Assembly (NCBI GenBank): GCA_033032175.1
Contig: CM065310.1
Coordinates: 5,146,001-5,210,000 of the forward strand
Direction: 5' to 3'
From: Saturnia japonica
Lineage: Eukaryota; Arthropoda; Insecta; Lepidoptera; Saturniidae
DNA: 64,000 nt
How positions within the stretch are numbered: position 1 is the first letter of the stretch; the number at the start of each line of letters is the position of its first letter. Below the pieces are notes generated by a model that was given only the letters and a program-made list of their open reading frames with translations, was not told the origin of the DNA and did no database searches. Shown piece after piece: positions 10,574-23,000 of this stretch. The position numbers and the translations under genes were made by a program.

Positions 10574-13500
10574 TAATTTCTACCAACATCAAAACTTTTA
10601 ACTGAAAATTAACAATTCATTATTATGATATCACCTACTTATATGTTTTTACATCTTCACACTTAAATATAGAAATCAATGAGCATCTCATGGTGGTATT
10701 TTTACGCGATGGTTATTATTAAAATTATATATTTAAAAAAACAAGTATGGTAATGCCATCTTCTATTGTCCTCGATTTGATCTTAAACTATTTGAATGTC
10801 TGCTCATTTAAGGTGCGAATACGTATTTACTGTACAAAAAGAAAACAAAATATACAAACTATTTTAAAATAGATTTTATTATACGATACACTTTTAGTTA
10901 CGTAGGTACTATATTCTAAAAAATAAAATTTGAAGTAATCCCTTAGTTATTCTATTATAAAATTACTTGTTTAAATTTTAACACAATAAAATTTATAAAA
11001 AACGTTAATAATAACGAAATTTTTACTAATAAACAGATAATTTAACATTTTTATTTTATTGCCCGTATTAATGACGTAAATAAATAGGCATCTGGTAAGT
11101 ATATATATGTTAAAACATGATATAGTGCTATTTCTGATAATATAATATTTTAATTTATTATTAAATCTATTTTATGATCTCAGCCACCTCCTATAAACTG
11201 TATAGTCAGCGTGAGACGCGAGTTTTCTAAATCCTGCTTTCGAACATTCTAGTCGAAAACAGTTTTACAGATATCTCTAGATAATAATTCGAGTTCACAT
11301 TTCAACTAAGAACCGAAGTTAGGAATATTTTTTTGTTCGTCTTGCATTGCGACTTAATTGAAATAATTTTAATAATTTTTACACTTTATATTAATTATTA
11401 CTATCAATATTGCAAAAAAAGCAGTAAATATAATCCATGGTGATTAAAACAGCAATAGACTGTTCATAAACTTGATAAATAGAAAACGAGTAAAACTTGA
11501 ACAACGCAAGATAATAAGTACCCAATGTTACACTATTAATAAATTATAGTAAGTAGTCGATTGTATGCGTAGCATATTGTATTAATTTTGTAGAGAAGTA
11601 TAGATAAAACGCTTGAGAGATTTGATTTAAAAAATATTGAAGTACTTACTTCTAATTTAAATAATTAAAAATAAAAATATTAGATAATATATATTATTTA
11701 TGAAATTGCTAGTAAGTTGTTTTTTTTTGGATGACTCATGCATCAAATATCCATTATTTGATTTTATATACAACAGATTTTCACTCATGCCAAATCAATT
11801 AAGGAAAAAAATATTAAATAATATTACGTCCCGTTGAGATTAACCCTTGAATATAACTTTTCAATTCATTCATTTACAAACCTTAAGAGACGACTACTTA
11901 AAATTTTAATAAAGAATATGAAAAATATTACAATAGTTCTTACATCAAATTGCTACTTATCCTATACTTTATTATCATAGTTTAAAATAATAAATAGTGA
12001 AACCGTGAGAGTTATATAGTAAAAAAATTTACTACTACTTTTTTAAATTATGTACAGGAATGTAGTGCAGATGTAAAATACATGAAAAACGCACTTCAAC
12101 ATGACAACAGTGCCTAATTGCAATCGTCATATTGAAGTGTAGGAAGTGTAAGTATAAATATTGAAAAAGTATCATTTAAGTACCTACTACTGTTATAAAC
12201 ATGGTGCCATAGATTTACTGATACAAAATAGTAAAAGACCCTGAGCCCTTGGTTTCGAACTATTTTTAAATGAACATACTAATAAATAAATAAATTCTAC
12301 CTTTTAGTAAAGAACTATAACGCATTTATCTTTTTATAGTCACATATTATCAACGAAATAATTTGAGATTTCAACTGCGTTGAATTTTGAACTCGAACGT
12401 TAGTGTTCGATTTAAGCCATGTAATTAATCTCTACAGTCTTTCTATTAGTGAATATTAATTTCAAAACAATTTCACCAGCTGCTCCATGGCACCTTTTAA
12501 AATTAACTTTAAATAATTAACAAAAATAACACTAAGTAATTAGTAAGTACAATGCAGATAAATTATTCGAATAATGATTATTATGAACCTCGGAACCCTG
12601 TGATATCTAAACCTGTGATATTATAGTAAATAGATAACTTTTCCAACTACAAAACACTACGATATTTATACCATAACCATTATCTTAACCGATTTTTTTC
12701 TGTATTAATGGCAGCTGTAAACATTTCAAGGATAAATAACATTCAAATACGAAAAATTAAAGGATACATATTTATTTTAAGTCAAACTATATATCTTTTC
12801 TTGTTACTTTATTTACGTTATTGATGTTTATATTAGGCATTCGATCCATCTGAAATGATTTACTGATTTTTTTTAAATCACTGTATTTTTGGCATTTGTA
12901 AATAGTAACAAATATTTATCTTATTCTCATTAAGTGAACTATGTTTCTTTGACTAAGTAATAAATTTCTTTAAACGAAAATAAACAAATTGAAAATGATT
13001 AATTATTTAGAGACTTAAATGTGTGGTCTCATGATAAAATGGCCAAAGTAGGTATGTTTTTGTAACAAACGATATATTAATGGTAAAAAATTGAAACACT
13101 ATAATATTCAGTTGTAGATAAAGTGTTTAAGTGTAACGACAATACGTAAAATAGAACAATGTATTTTATATACTCTTTCACACTGCTAAATAAAATTTTA
13201 CGTGTGGTGTATGCTGCTGTGTAAAAGAATTTTTTTTTCACTTTCCCTAGTAATAAATTTACTTATAAACATGAATTAAATCACAGAAAAATATTTTTTA
13301 TACTACCTACACATTTAGCTTGTAAACTAATAAAATCAATGCTTGTTCACAGTTATAATGTAAGTGAAAACAAGGATTTTTGATATTGGTTCAATTAACA
13401 CGAGACCACAGAAATTTATTTGTATTTGTATATTTATTTATTAGCTAATACGTTTGTTAGAAGTAATGTAGGAAGCTCCATTATTTTTGAATGATATAGG

Positions 13501-14319
13501 CTCATGTTATTAGCGCGTCCAAGTAGCGGACAGTGGCTAATATGTAGTAAAATATTATGTAAAAAATAATAATCGACTATGAAATATCATTTGAGAGTTT
13601 TCACATTTAGATAAATAAATACGAAAACTAAAACAAAAAAAAAATTGTATGATAAATGCATCGTGCATATTATGTTTGCGCATTTGTATAGTTGGAAAAG
13701 TGGCTTTAATTTATAATAATAGTAAAGACTAGTAGTAGAATAGATCTTATAATATATTATTGAAGTAAACATTTTGAGCTAACATTTTATATCTCTAAAG
13801 GGTTATTTATAAAGTATAAATTATATTATTATAATTGTATAATTATGTACATTGTTCCAAAAATCTTATGAGTGTTCGTGTCTTGTGCAAGTGATGTTGA
13901 AAGTTGCATTAATTTGAATTTTTATCCTCAACTTGGTGATATTTGGCACATAAATGTGAAATTGAGCATTGTACCAATAATAAAAAAATCTGCAAGCTGA
14001 TTGATGATTACGTAAAATATCGATTATTTTATTCCTATACATACCTCAATCTTCATTATTTTTAACAATGGCGATGAGATAGATATGCAGTGGAAAGATT
14101 ATTGTGAGGAGACAATAATAAAATATCCTAACGATAAATTTAAAGCATATAAAGATCACAAAACTTGGAAAAGCAGTTTATGTGAAATAAGTTAAAATAG
14201 CTAAACGAAAAATGTTGATACGGTAAATGTATTTGGATAAATTGAAATAAGTTTACTTTAACGGTTGTACCAAATCAATTTCTATTAAAATTTTGAAATG
14301 CTGTGAGCGTAAGCTGATT
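10574..14319. other. AT-rich intergenic sequence, nothing recognised
   Basis: Only short low-complexity frames occur. No exon-like, splice-bounded or GC-elevated segment was seen. Confidence 0.4.
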
Positions 14320-14805
14320 GCTGTAAGCGCGACCCTCGAAATGGTTTGTGGGATACGGGGAGGAGCGGCGGCGCAGCGACTATACACGGTATTGAGATGA
14401 TACACTATTTCTTATGACCAATAGTTTATGCATGTTATTGCAACTGGGACAGATATCTAATGATAAATAATATAATTTTAATACACATATTGTTGTGGTT
14501 ATTTAATAGTTAATAATAATAAAACTATATTGAAAAAATTTTTGTGAGATTACAACTTTACGTTGAAGTAAAGCTTCTTTGAATTCAATAGTATATAGTG
14601 ACAACATACTTCACTTAGAACGCGTCAGAGCATTAGGTAGGTTTTTTAAACGACGACTTCGGTAATTCCATTTTGGTAAAAAATCTCATGTGTAGCAGTC
14701 ACAAAAATAAAACGTAATAGACTAGGTTATTGGTCGGTTTTTCCCCTCCCGAGTCCCGCAGACCATAAAGAGAGTCACGCTTACGGCGGTCAGCCTATAA
14801 TAGAC
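14320..14805. repeat. Two SINE-head-like fragments in inverted orientation
   Basis: On the plus strand at 14324-14392 the sequence reads CTGTAAGCGCGACCCTCG then ATGGTTTGTGGGA. The reverse strand of 14733-14800 reads CCGTAAGCGTGACTCTC then ATGGTCTGCGGGA. A related GTCGTAAGCGTGACTGC block occurs near 49665 in a tRNA-like context, so these are probably heads of one tRNA-derived SINE family. The 330-bp gap is AT-rich. Confidence 0.45.
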
Positions 14806-16909
14806 GACGTTTAATTTGATTCTTCGATATTTCTGTGGAAAACTTTTCATAATATGATGTGACTAGCTATCATATATCATTATCTATGCAAAAAACATTT
14901 TACTTATTACGATACCTAAAAAGAAAACTATAATTAAATTCAAATCCCATTATGATATTTGATTGCTTTTTTGATAATAATAGTAATATTTTTTAACGAT
15001 ATGCTTAAAGGCAGCATCATATAAACAATATAACAATAAAAAAAAAATAACACATTTATAATACACTTGAATATAATACTTTTCTATAAATATGTATCAT
15101 TGAATTGCCTTTTAACGACTTTTCATGTAATCGATTAAATTAATATGCATTTAACAAACATCGACTCAAACATCTCAAGCAAGCATCTCATATTTGCAAA
15201 TGTTTCGCTATTGTGACAATTTCCCTATCATTTAATATGAAAAACAAATAAATCGGTATAATATAGCAAAATGTAACATCGTTAAATAAACGATACCATT
15301 TTCATTCTTCCTTATATTTTAAATTAGTAAAAACAATTTAAATGTACTACAAGTATTTTTATATTTATTGTATTACCTAATTGCATTTAGGAGGAATATT
15401 ATGCAATATGCATATTGTGTTATAAAGTTACTCATATTTGTCGTTTAAGAGTTAAGCTGTTAGGAAAATTTTACATAATGTTGCCCAAGTAAACTAACCT
15501 TTATTATCATAAAAAAGCATACAATGAACTTAATTAAATAAAGAAAAAATTTCAAACCCCATTATATAGTGTGGGAATAGGACAACTTGCACTTTTATAA
15601 GTGTGAACCGCGTGGGACATAGCCGGACGTACGGTTAACAAAAAAAAAGTAGCCAGTCAACAATGCTTCGCCAAACTTACAGGTTGTACGGTAATCAAAG
15701 TTTATTGTGTAGCTATTGGCTATAAATAGAAATGTCACGCTATTTAATAACATGTGTTCTTGAGAACAACTCCTCAAAATAACTTTACTGCAGACCTGAT
15801 CGTAATAATATTAAAATGAACAGCATCCAACGAGAAACAAGAATCCATCGCCTGTCAACATTGCTGACTACAAAAAATGCCTTCATGTGTATCGATTCGA
15901 TGAATTTTGATCGATTTTCCTTGATACCGATCGAGTAGAAACCTGCAGTTTCTAGAACTTTAAGTTTTTAAAACACTAATTTATTATCACCAATAAGTGT
16001 TGTTACTATACCTCGTACATCGCATGAAGATTTGCATGACACATCCACAGTACGTAAATTGTTACGTCGTGAAATTGTGACATAACCAAAAAATTGCATT
16101 TCGGCTATCATTAATATCATTTAAAAAAATATTAAACTGATAAACGTTATAAAAACATTTTGCAGAACAAAATCCTATAACTTCCTCCATACAATGATTT
16201 TTGTGAACTTTCATATTGGTGTTATTACTTAGTACGTAGGTACAGTGTTACTTACTATGGTTCTTGAAACGAGAGAACCAAAAAAAAAAAACAGAATGCA
16301 TTCGAATTAACCGTACAAATCGAAAATTATTCGAATTAATCGAACGCTATTGTACATTTAATTAATTCGTTTCTTTTTTAATTTCGAATAAAAATATATA
16401 TATGCCTTTACGTAATTACTACATTTTTACTGCTGCAACAAGCAACGAAGAATGTCGTCTGGAAGAATTAATCTGTTGTTTGGCGTCAGGCATTCAGTAA
16501 TTCAAATGTTTCGGGTTGCGATCTTAATTAATGTTATAGTTTATTTTTGTTATATAACTTACACAGTTTAGACAACTCGCCATTGATCTAAAGCATAATC
16601 GTATTATCGTTAATATTTAGCTCTAACAATTAATCGATAATCGTAAAATAAACTTCCAGTTTAAGTTATGCTACAACCCTAAAATAAACACTTGGCATGT
16701 GTCATGCAAACCTTCTTAGGATGAATATATAATAATAGGAAGAATTTAACCATATTAACAAGTTTCAAAATGCAACTCCAACGAAATATTGGTTTACATG
16801 AATTCGCCACATAAAAACGGAATCGAATATAAAGTGTTAAATAAAAAGAAAGTGTACTTTGAGCGATTTGTTGTCGAGGATTTTACAAATAGTCGTAGTC
16901 GGTAGTAGG
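14806..16909 (-). other. AT-rich sequence 3' of CASK, including its probable 3' UTR
   Basis: This lies immediately downstream of the CASK stop codon on the minus strand. An AATAAA (minus strand) occurs at 16545-16540, a plausible but unproven polyadenylation signal. No other feature was recognised. Confidence 0.35.
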
Positions 16910-17089
16910 TCAGTAGACCCAGGAGACCGGCACCCATTGAGGCGTGGAGCGTAGTCTCGCCAGTGCGGATTCCAGTTGGGACAAAGTGTCGTCTATATCG
17001 TTGTTCACGATCGTCATGTCGAAATAGTGACCGTACGTGCGGCGTAGTTGTTCCGACTCCCGGACTAGAACTTCCAAGGAGCCGTCATA
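16910..17089 (-). CDS. CASK: CASK terminal coding exon
   Basis: Fifty-nine codons and TGA. It starts [20 protein letters not shown], continues [13 protein letters not shown], and ends [10 protein letters not shown], the conserved CASK C-terminus. The acceptor is TTTTACAG. Confidence 0.95.
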   Translation of the reverse strand, partial: YDGSLEVLVRESEQLRRTYGHYFDMTIVNNDIDDTLSQLESALARLRSTPQWVPVSWVY

Positions 17090-20000
17090 CTGTAAAACAA
17101 TTTTTTTATTTACACATAATTACTATTAAAGTTAAATTTTTTGCTTACGTAATGTTACGTAAACCATATAAAACAATGATAATTTCATTAGATGTTTAGC
17201 TTCACAGAAAGCTCAGGTTCAATGGTTCGAACTCACATTGATCGACATGGTGTCCGTAAAGGTTACTACTGAGCCTATATCATGTAGTATGAATGCTTGG
17301 TACCTAGTGTGCTCAATACCGGTACCTAGTGTGCTCAATACCAAACTCTTTTAACACTACTTTAAATTTATAATTAATTTCGAGGGTATGGAACCAAAAC
17401 AAGTGAACTTAACGATTTATTTCAGAGCGAGTGTTTCTGCGCTACATTGCATCGACTTAAATATAAAATTACAAATTAATAATAATAATGCGTCGGAGTG
17501 AGTGCAATGGCGGCGCGATCGGCCTCGTGATAGGTGCCGGCATGTGGCCATCTTTAAACAGGCGTGTCTTAGCCTATTGTTCTTTATCTGAGTGTATTTA
17601 TTTCGTATATTTTTAAGGCACGTTTGAACGGCCTACTATCCTATTACTCAAGATAGTAGACTAGCCAGTGACTCGCTACAGTCAATTAAATTTATAACTA
17701 CTTCGATTTTTTATAGTTAAGAAAAAAATAAACTTCTGCAAATCGCAGAAAGAGCACATAATTCACCCGTAATATGCAGTGTAACTACAACATGTTATGT
17801 CAAGTTTCTTTGTGTTAGTCTGCAATATAGAACGAATACTTATGACCCGTCGAAAAAAAAGTGTTCTTTTTGAAGTTCGCGAATGCCTTTTCTTTGGGCC
17901 TAAGCTGGGTATAGTAGTATCTATGTTAATAAATACTTACGTCAGCAACATTGTTGAGAGGCGGTGCGGCGATGAACACGACGTACGGCGCAAATTCCGC
18001 GGTGCGCAAAATCTTCAGCGCTTGAGGTTCCACGTCTAGTATCGCAATACGACGCTCTGAGTGTATGCGTCGTATTGTCTCTAATTTGGTTCCGTACATT
18101 GCATCTTCATGTGTTCCTAGAAATAATAATAAAATTGTTATTTAATAATTTTGTTTAATATTTTTATCATATTAGACGTATTTGCATATACTAGCGATCT
18201 CCCTAAGGTCAAAATTCGACCAGCGACTTTTTGATCATACACTATTTTCTGTTTGACATTTGCAGTATTCATAAACAATTAGTATTATCTACATCACTTG
18301 CTGTCACTTTTCGTTGAGTGACCATGTCAATATTTTGGGGGTCTTAGTTCAGTGACACTGGTCGCGTTAGGATTCGCAGCATTAATTTATTTAATGTAAT
18401 ATTTTAGTAACAGACATAGATGTATATAGGCTGCACTAAAAGTATCGGGAATGGAATATTTCCACTGTTCCTGTCATATTAAAATCTTTTTCATTGAAAA
18501 CTCCTTGGTTTTAAAAATCGAATACAATTTATTTATTTAAAAAAAGATTCTCGGTCTTGTCACAAGTTTTTGTCAAACTTGTTTAGTCGTTGAGAAAATG
18601 GAATTGACTCGAGAAAATTCAAGAGCGATGATTTATTATGACTTTCGAAGTGGTTTAACACAAAAACAGTGTGTTGACCGGATGATTTCTGCATTTGGTG
18701 ATGAAGCCCCATCCAAAACCACAATTTATCGCTGGTTTGCTGAATTTCAACGTGGACGTGTCAAGCTCAGTGATAATCCTCGTAAAGGTCGTCCAAAAAC
18801 TGCAGTCACCCAAGAAAACGTTGATGCTGTGCGTAAGCTGATTGAGGAAGATCGACATGTGACATACCGCGAAATTCAGGTAACTTTAGACATTGGCATG
18901 AGTCAAATACAAATAATCTTGCATGAACAATTAGGTGTAAAAAAGTTGTTTTCCCGATAGATACCGCATTCGCTCTGTGAAGAGCAAAAAGCGGCTCGCG
19001 TTACTTGGTGCGTCAGAACTCTCGAAAGATTCCACGCAGGATCCTCAAATGCTGTATACAACATCGTATCAGGTGACGAATCCTGGATATACGCGTATGA
19101 ACCCGAAACAAAAAACCAGTCACGAGTTTCGGTGTTCGAAAATGAGTTAAAGCCATCAAAAAATATCCGTTCACAGAGTGTTACAAAAAAAATGGTGGCC
19201 ACGTTTGTCTCCAAAACCGGCCATGTTACGACTATTCCTCTTGAGGGACAAAGAACGGTTAATGCAGAATGGTATGCTAGCATTTGTTTGCCACAGGTCA
19301 TTTCTGAACTCCGTAAAGAGAACGGCAACCGCCGCATCATCCTCCATCACGACAATGCGAGTTCTCACACCGCGCACAGAACAAGAGTTTTTAGAGCAAG
19401 AAAACATAGAATTATTAGACCATCCGCCGTACAGCCCCGACCTAAGCCCTAATGATTTCTATACTTTCCCTAAAAAAAAAAAATATTGTGTGGACAGAGA
19501 TTTTCATCACCTGAAGAAGCTGTGGACGCCTACAAAACGGCGATTTTGGAGACCCCAACTTCCGAATGGAATGGTTGCTTCAATGATTGGTTCCATCGTA
19601 TGGAAAAATGTGTCAAATTTCGCGGATAATACTTCGAAAAGCAATAAATACATTTTTAAATAATAATGTTGTGTCACTTCCTTGATTCCCGAAATTTTCA
19701 GTGCCGCCCTCGTATTATACTTCATCTATGGTAACAAATATTGTAGATAAATTTTAGCCTTCTGAACTTCTTCTCCATATAAACTTTAACCATACCAAAT
19801 CTCAGTTTTCCATGCACGCAATACACTTAATATGATACCGAAAGCTTTAGCTTCACGTATTAATTTATAAATTATTTCTCAAAGGTGTTTTTTGTAGCAA
19901 CGCCAAATCTCGCACAAAATTAATGATTTCAACATAACTTTAAAACTTATTGATTCTATACCCCAGCTATCACCAATAATGTATGCAGCATAGAGACCTG

Positions 20001-23000
20001 GAGTACCATCTCTATGTATGAAAAATTGTCCATCGAAAAGCGTCAAATAAGGGATGCCACGATAGCGAGTGCGTAAATTTTAAAGATAGTGCCAAACGGT
20101 ATTATTAACGGTATTAACTTTTCACTCTACAAACTCTTCTCATAATTGTTAAAAAAAATATTTAAGTTTTAAAGCACCATTCTCTCTTGCTACACTACCG
20201 CCATTTTAGTCAGTTTTTTGAAATGTAATTTTCTTGTTTTTCAGCTGTGACACTTAACTTGTCCCCCATAAACTATGGTTCTATTTACCTCTAGCCTCCA
20301 TAACGAAAAAGTAGCCAAAATGTCATCAACAAATGAGTGACAGAATTTTTATTACCTACGTCAAATGTTTTTAAAACAAATTTCAATTTACAAATACTAG
20401 GAGATATATATATAAAACTTCGCATTAAATAGAATTCGAGAGAAAAATAAAATGTGTATTATTGGAAATATTATTCACCGTATTCTAAATATTCATTGGC
20501 AGCGATGTCACCCATCATTTCATCGTGAGTGACGAAATAGTAATGTCTGCCGGGCTCTTCGTCCGGTCTCGGAGGTCTTGTTGTATCTGTAAATAAACAA
20601 TTACCACATTTTTAGTTTATTTTTGTTAGAATTTGACCTTTAAGACCTTTATATCAACATAGATGGATAAGTTTCTTGGATACAACCAAAATTTAGAGAT
20701 ATTTTTTTATTAATATCTCAAGTTAGGTTAGAAATCACTCATGAATGTCAAAACGTTTATCGTTTCAAATAATAATCACAGCCTATCACCGAGTAGAACT
20801 GGCGAGTAACCTTAATATGTAAAAAGCTGTATTAAGGTAATAAGATCTACATTTTATTTTTAAATCTTTCGAATTAAAATAAATTTATTGATCCATTATA
20901 AACAAATATACATAGGTGAACCATTTAGAGGAATGCATCATCATCTGTCGATGGTAGCTTTTGTTTTTGCCTCGTCACTTTGCCGTGCTACTATCTAAAT
21001 AAAAGTATATAGTTTAAAACAAAAAAACTATGCTATTATCCCACACTAAAAATTATAAAACATCTCCCGGCTCCTTCACCAGACCCTCGCTACCTACCAA
21101 ACCCAATCCATTGGACTCGTTTAAATAAATCATATTGTGAGCCTAAACTCAAGGGGTTTGGTAGTTGTCACTAAAGAGTTCCGCTATCCTCCTCCTGGCT
21201 TCATCATCAGATTACCTCCAAGATACCAAATTACAGTTTGTCATCCGAAATGTATATACCTCCTACATACAAAGATTCATTTCGATACGACAATCAGATG
21301 TAGGTTAAAATTGACTTCTAAAATTTGATTACATTGTTTTTTAGTTACAAGTGAAGCTAATACGAGACTAATTTTTTTTACAAAAAATAAAAACAACTTC
21401 AATGATTTTGAAGAGTTCCCTGCTGTATACTTATATATGGTGTACAAAAAAAAGAATAGTTCAAATCGGTTCATAAACAAAGAAGTTGCGGCTTCACATA
21501 CATCGAATTGAGTAATCTCCGTTTATTTAGAAGTCGGTTAATAAAAGCGTGTTAAAAATATAATTGATACTAACGCGGTATGGGATAAGCGTACTGATCA
21601 GGATGACGTGCGATCAGAGTGTTCTTTATGTGACGTCGACCAACACCATGAGCTCCCAGTAGAACGATCGTCTTTCTCTGGAAGGCTGGAATATAATACA
21701 GATAAAAAATATTTCAAATTATACTTCATTATTTATATAAAAAACAAAAGGTTTTAAACAATCTTTGCCGTATCTTTGACTTAAATAACTATTAGGTATT
21801 ACTTACAAGGCAGCTTAACGACTTCTTCATAAGTGACCACATCGAGTTGGTCGAACACAGCATTATGTTTGGCTAAGTATTTATCTTTAGACTGCTTCTT
21901 CTTACGTCCGAATATAGAACAATTCACTGAAACAATATTAAGTCATTTGAATAATAAGTAGTAAAGATTTAATTTTTAATCTATGACTATAGAAATTTCT
22001 TACGTATCGTTTTATATAATCGTCATGCTAAAACTATATTATGGTGCTCTATAAACCTTAATTAGATTTATTTAATAACCTGCAAATTAATATTTTACTA
22101 TTGTAATAATGCAATATTGTCTTGCTCATGCAAAAACAGTTTCCACAATATATTAATATCAATGCAAATATACCAAAAGTATTTCAAACTCTATCAAAGT
22201 TCTTTATTTAAATTTAGATTTATTTAAAGTAACAATAACATGTACAAGCTGAACATAATCATCAATATTTGGCCGGAATCAAAAAGAAAATGCAGTGATA
22301 AAAACAACGAGGTGCCGCTAATAAAACAGAATAAAGCCAATAGATACATGTCCGCGCGTTTACCTGTATTATCACACCCTTCCGTATGAGACACGCAGCC
22401 TTCCGCTCCTAGCGGCACAACATTACAACATGGGTCATGCAAACGCAAAGGTATGGTATTGGATTACTACTCGATTTCGGGATTACATATAAAGAAATGT
22501 TTCACCAAATTACAAATAAAAACTTGGTATGATTGTTTTTTTTTATCATTAATAAAAAATACAATAGACTGTTATGTAAACAATGTTAAATAGAACATAA
22601 ATAAATATAACGGTGTTATGATAGTAAACTATGCATATGAATAGACTATGAAAGGGAAAATACACTAAAATAAATTCAAATTTCCAGTAAAACATTTCCC
22701 AGAGTCGGAAAAAAATACTTCGGGGTTACACAAACTCCCTTTGATATCGAACAACAGGTTGGCTAACACTTGAATATCATTTGTATTAAACATTGTAATA
22801 GAGATACATTTCTAATAATCCGCAAAAAAAAAAAACGTCGGATATTTACTAGATTCTGCAAAAAGAAAGCTATCAGTTGGTTAACGTGCAGACGGGGACG
22901 TACTTTACGATGATTTTATGAGTTTACATAAGATGCCGGGGGAGCTTGTATTACTCATAAACGTAGATAAAAAGCAACTTTACATACCAACTGCTTCGTC

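Noticed and set aside
22224..22448. Possible extra CASK exon ending in CAG-GTAAAC
   Set aside because: The frames contain stops or do not fit the hook/SH3 junction, which is already complete and in phase.
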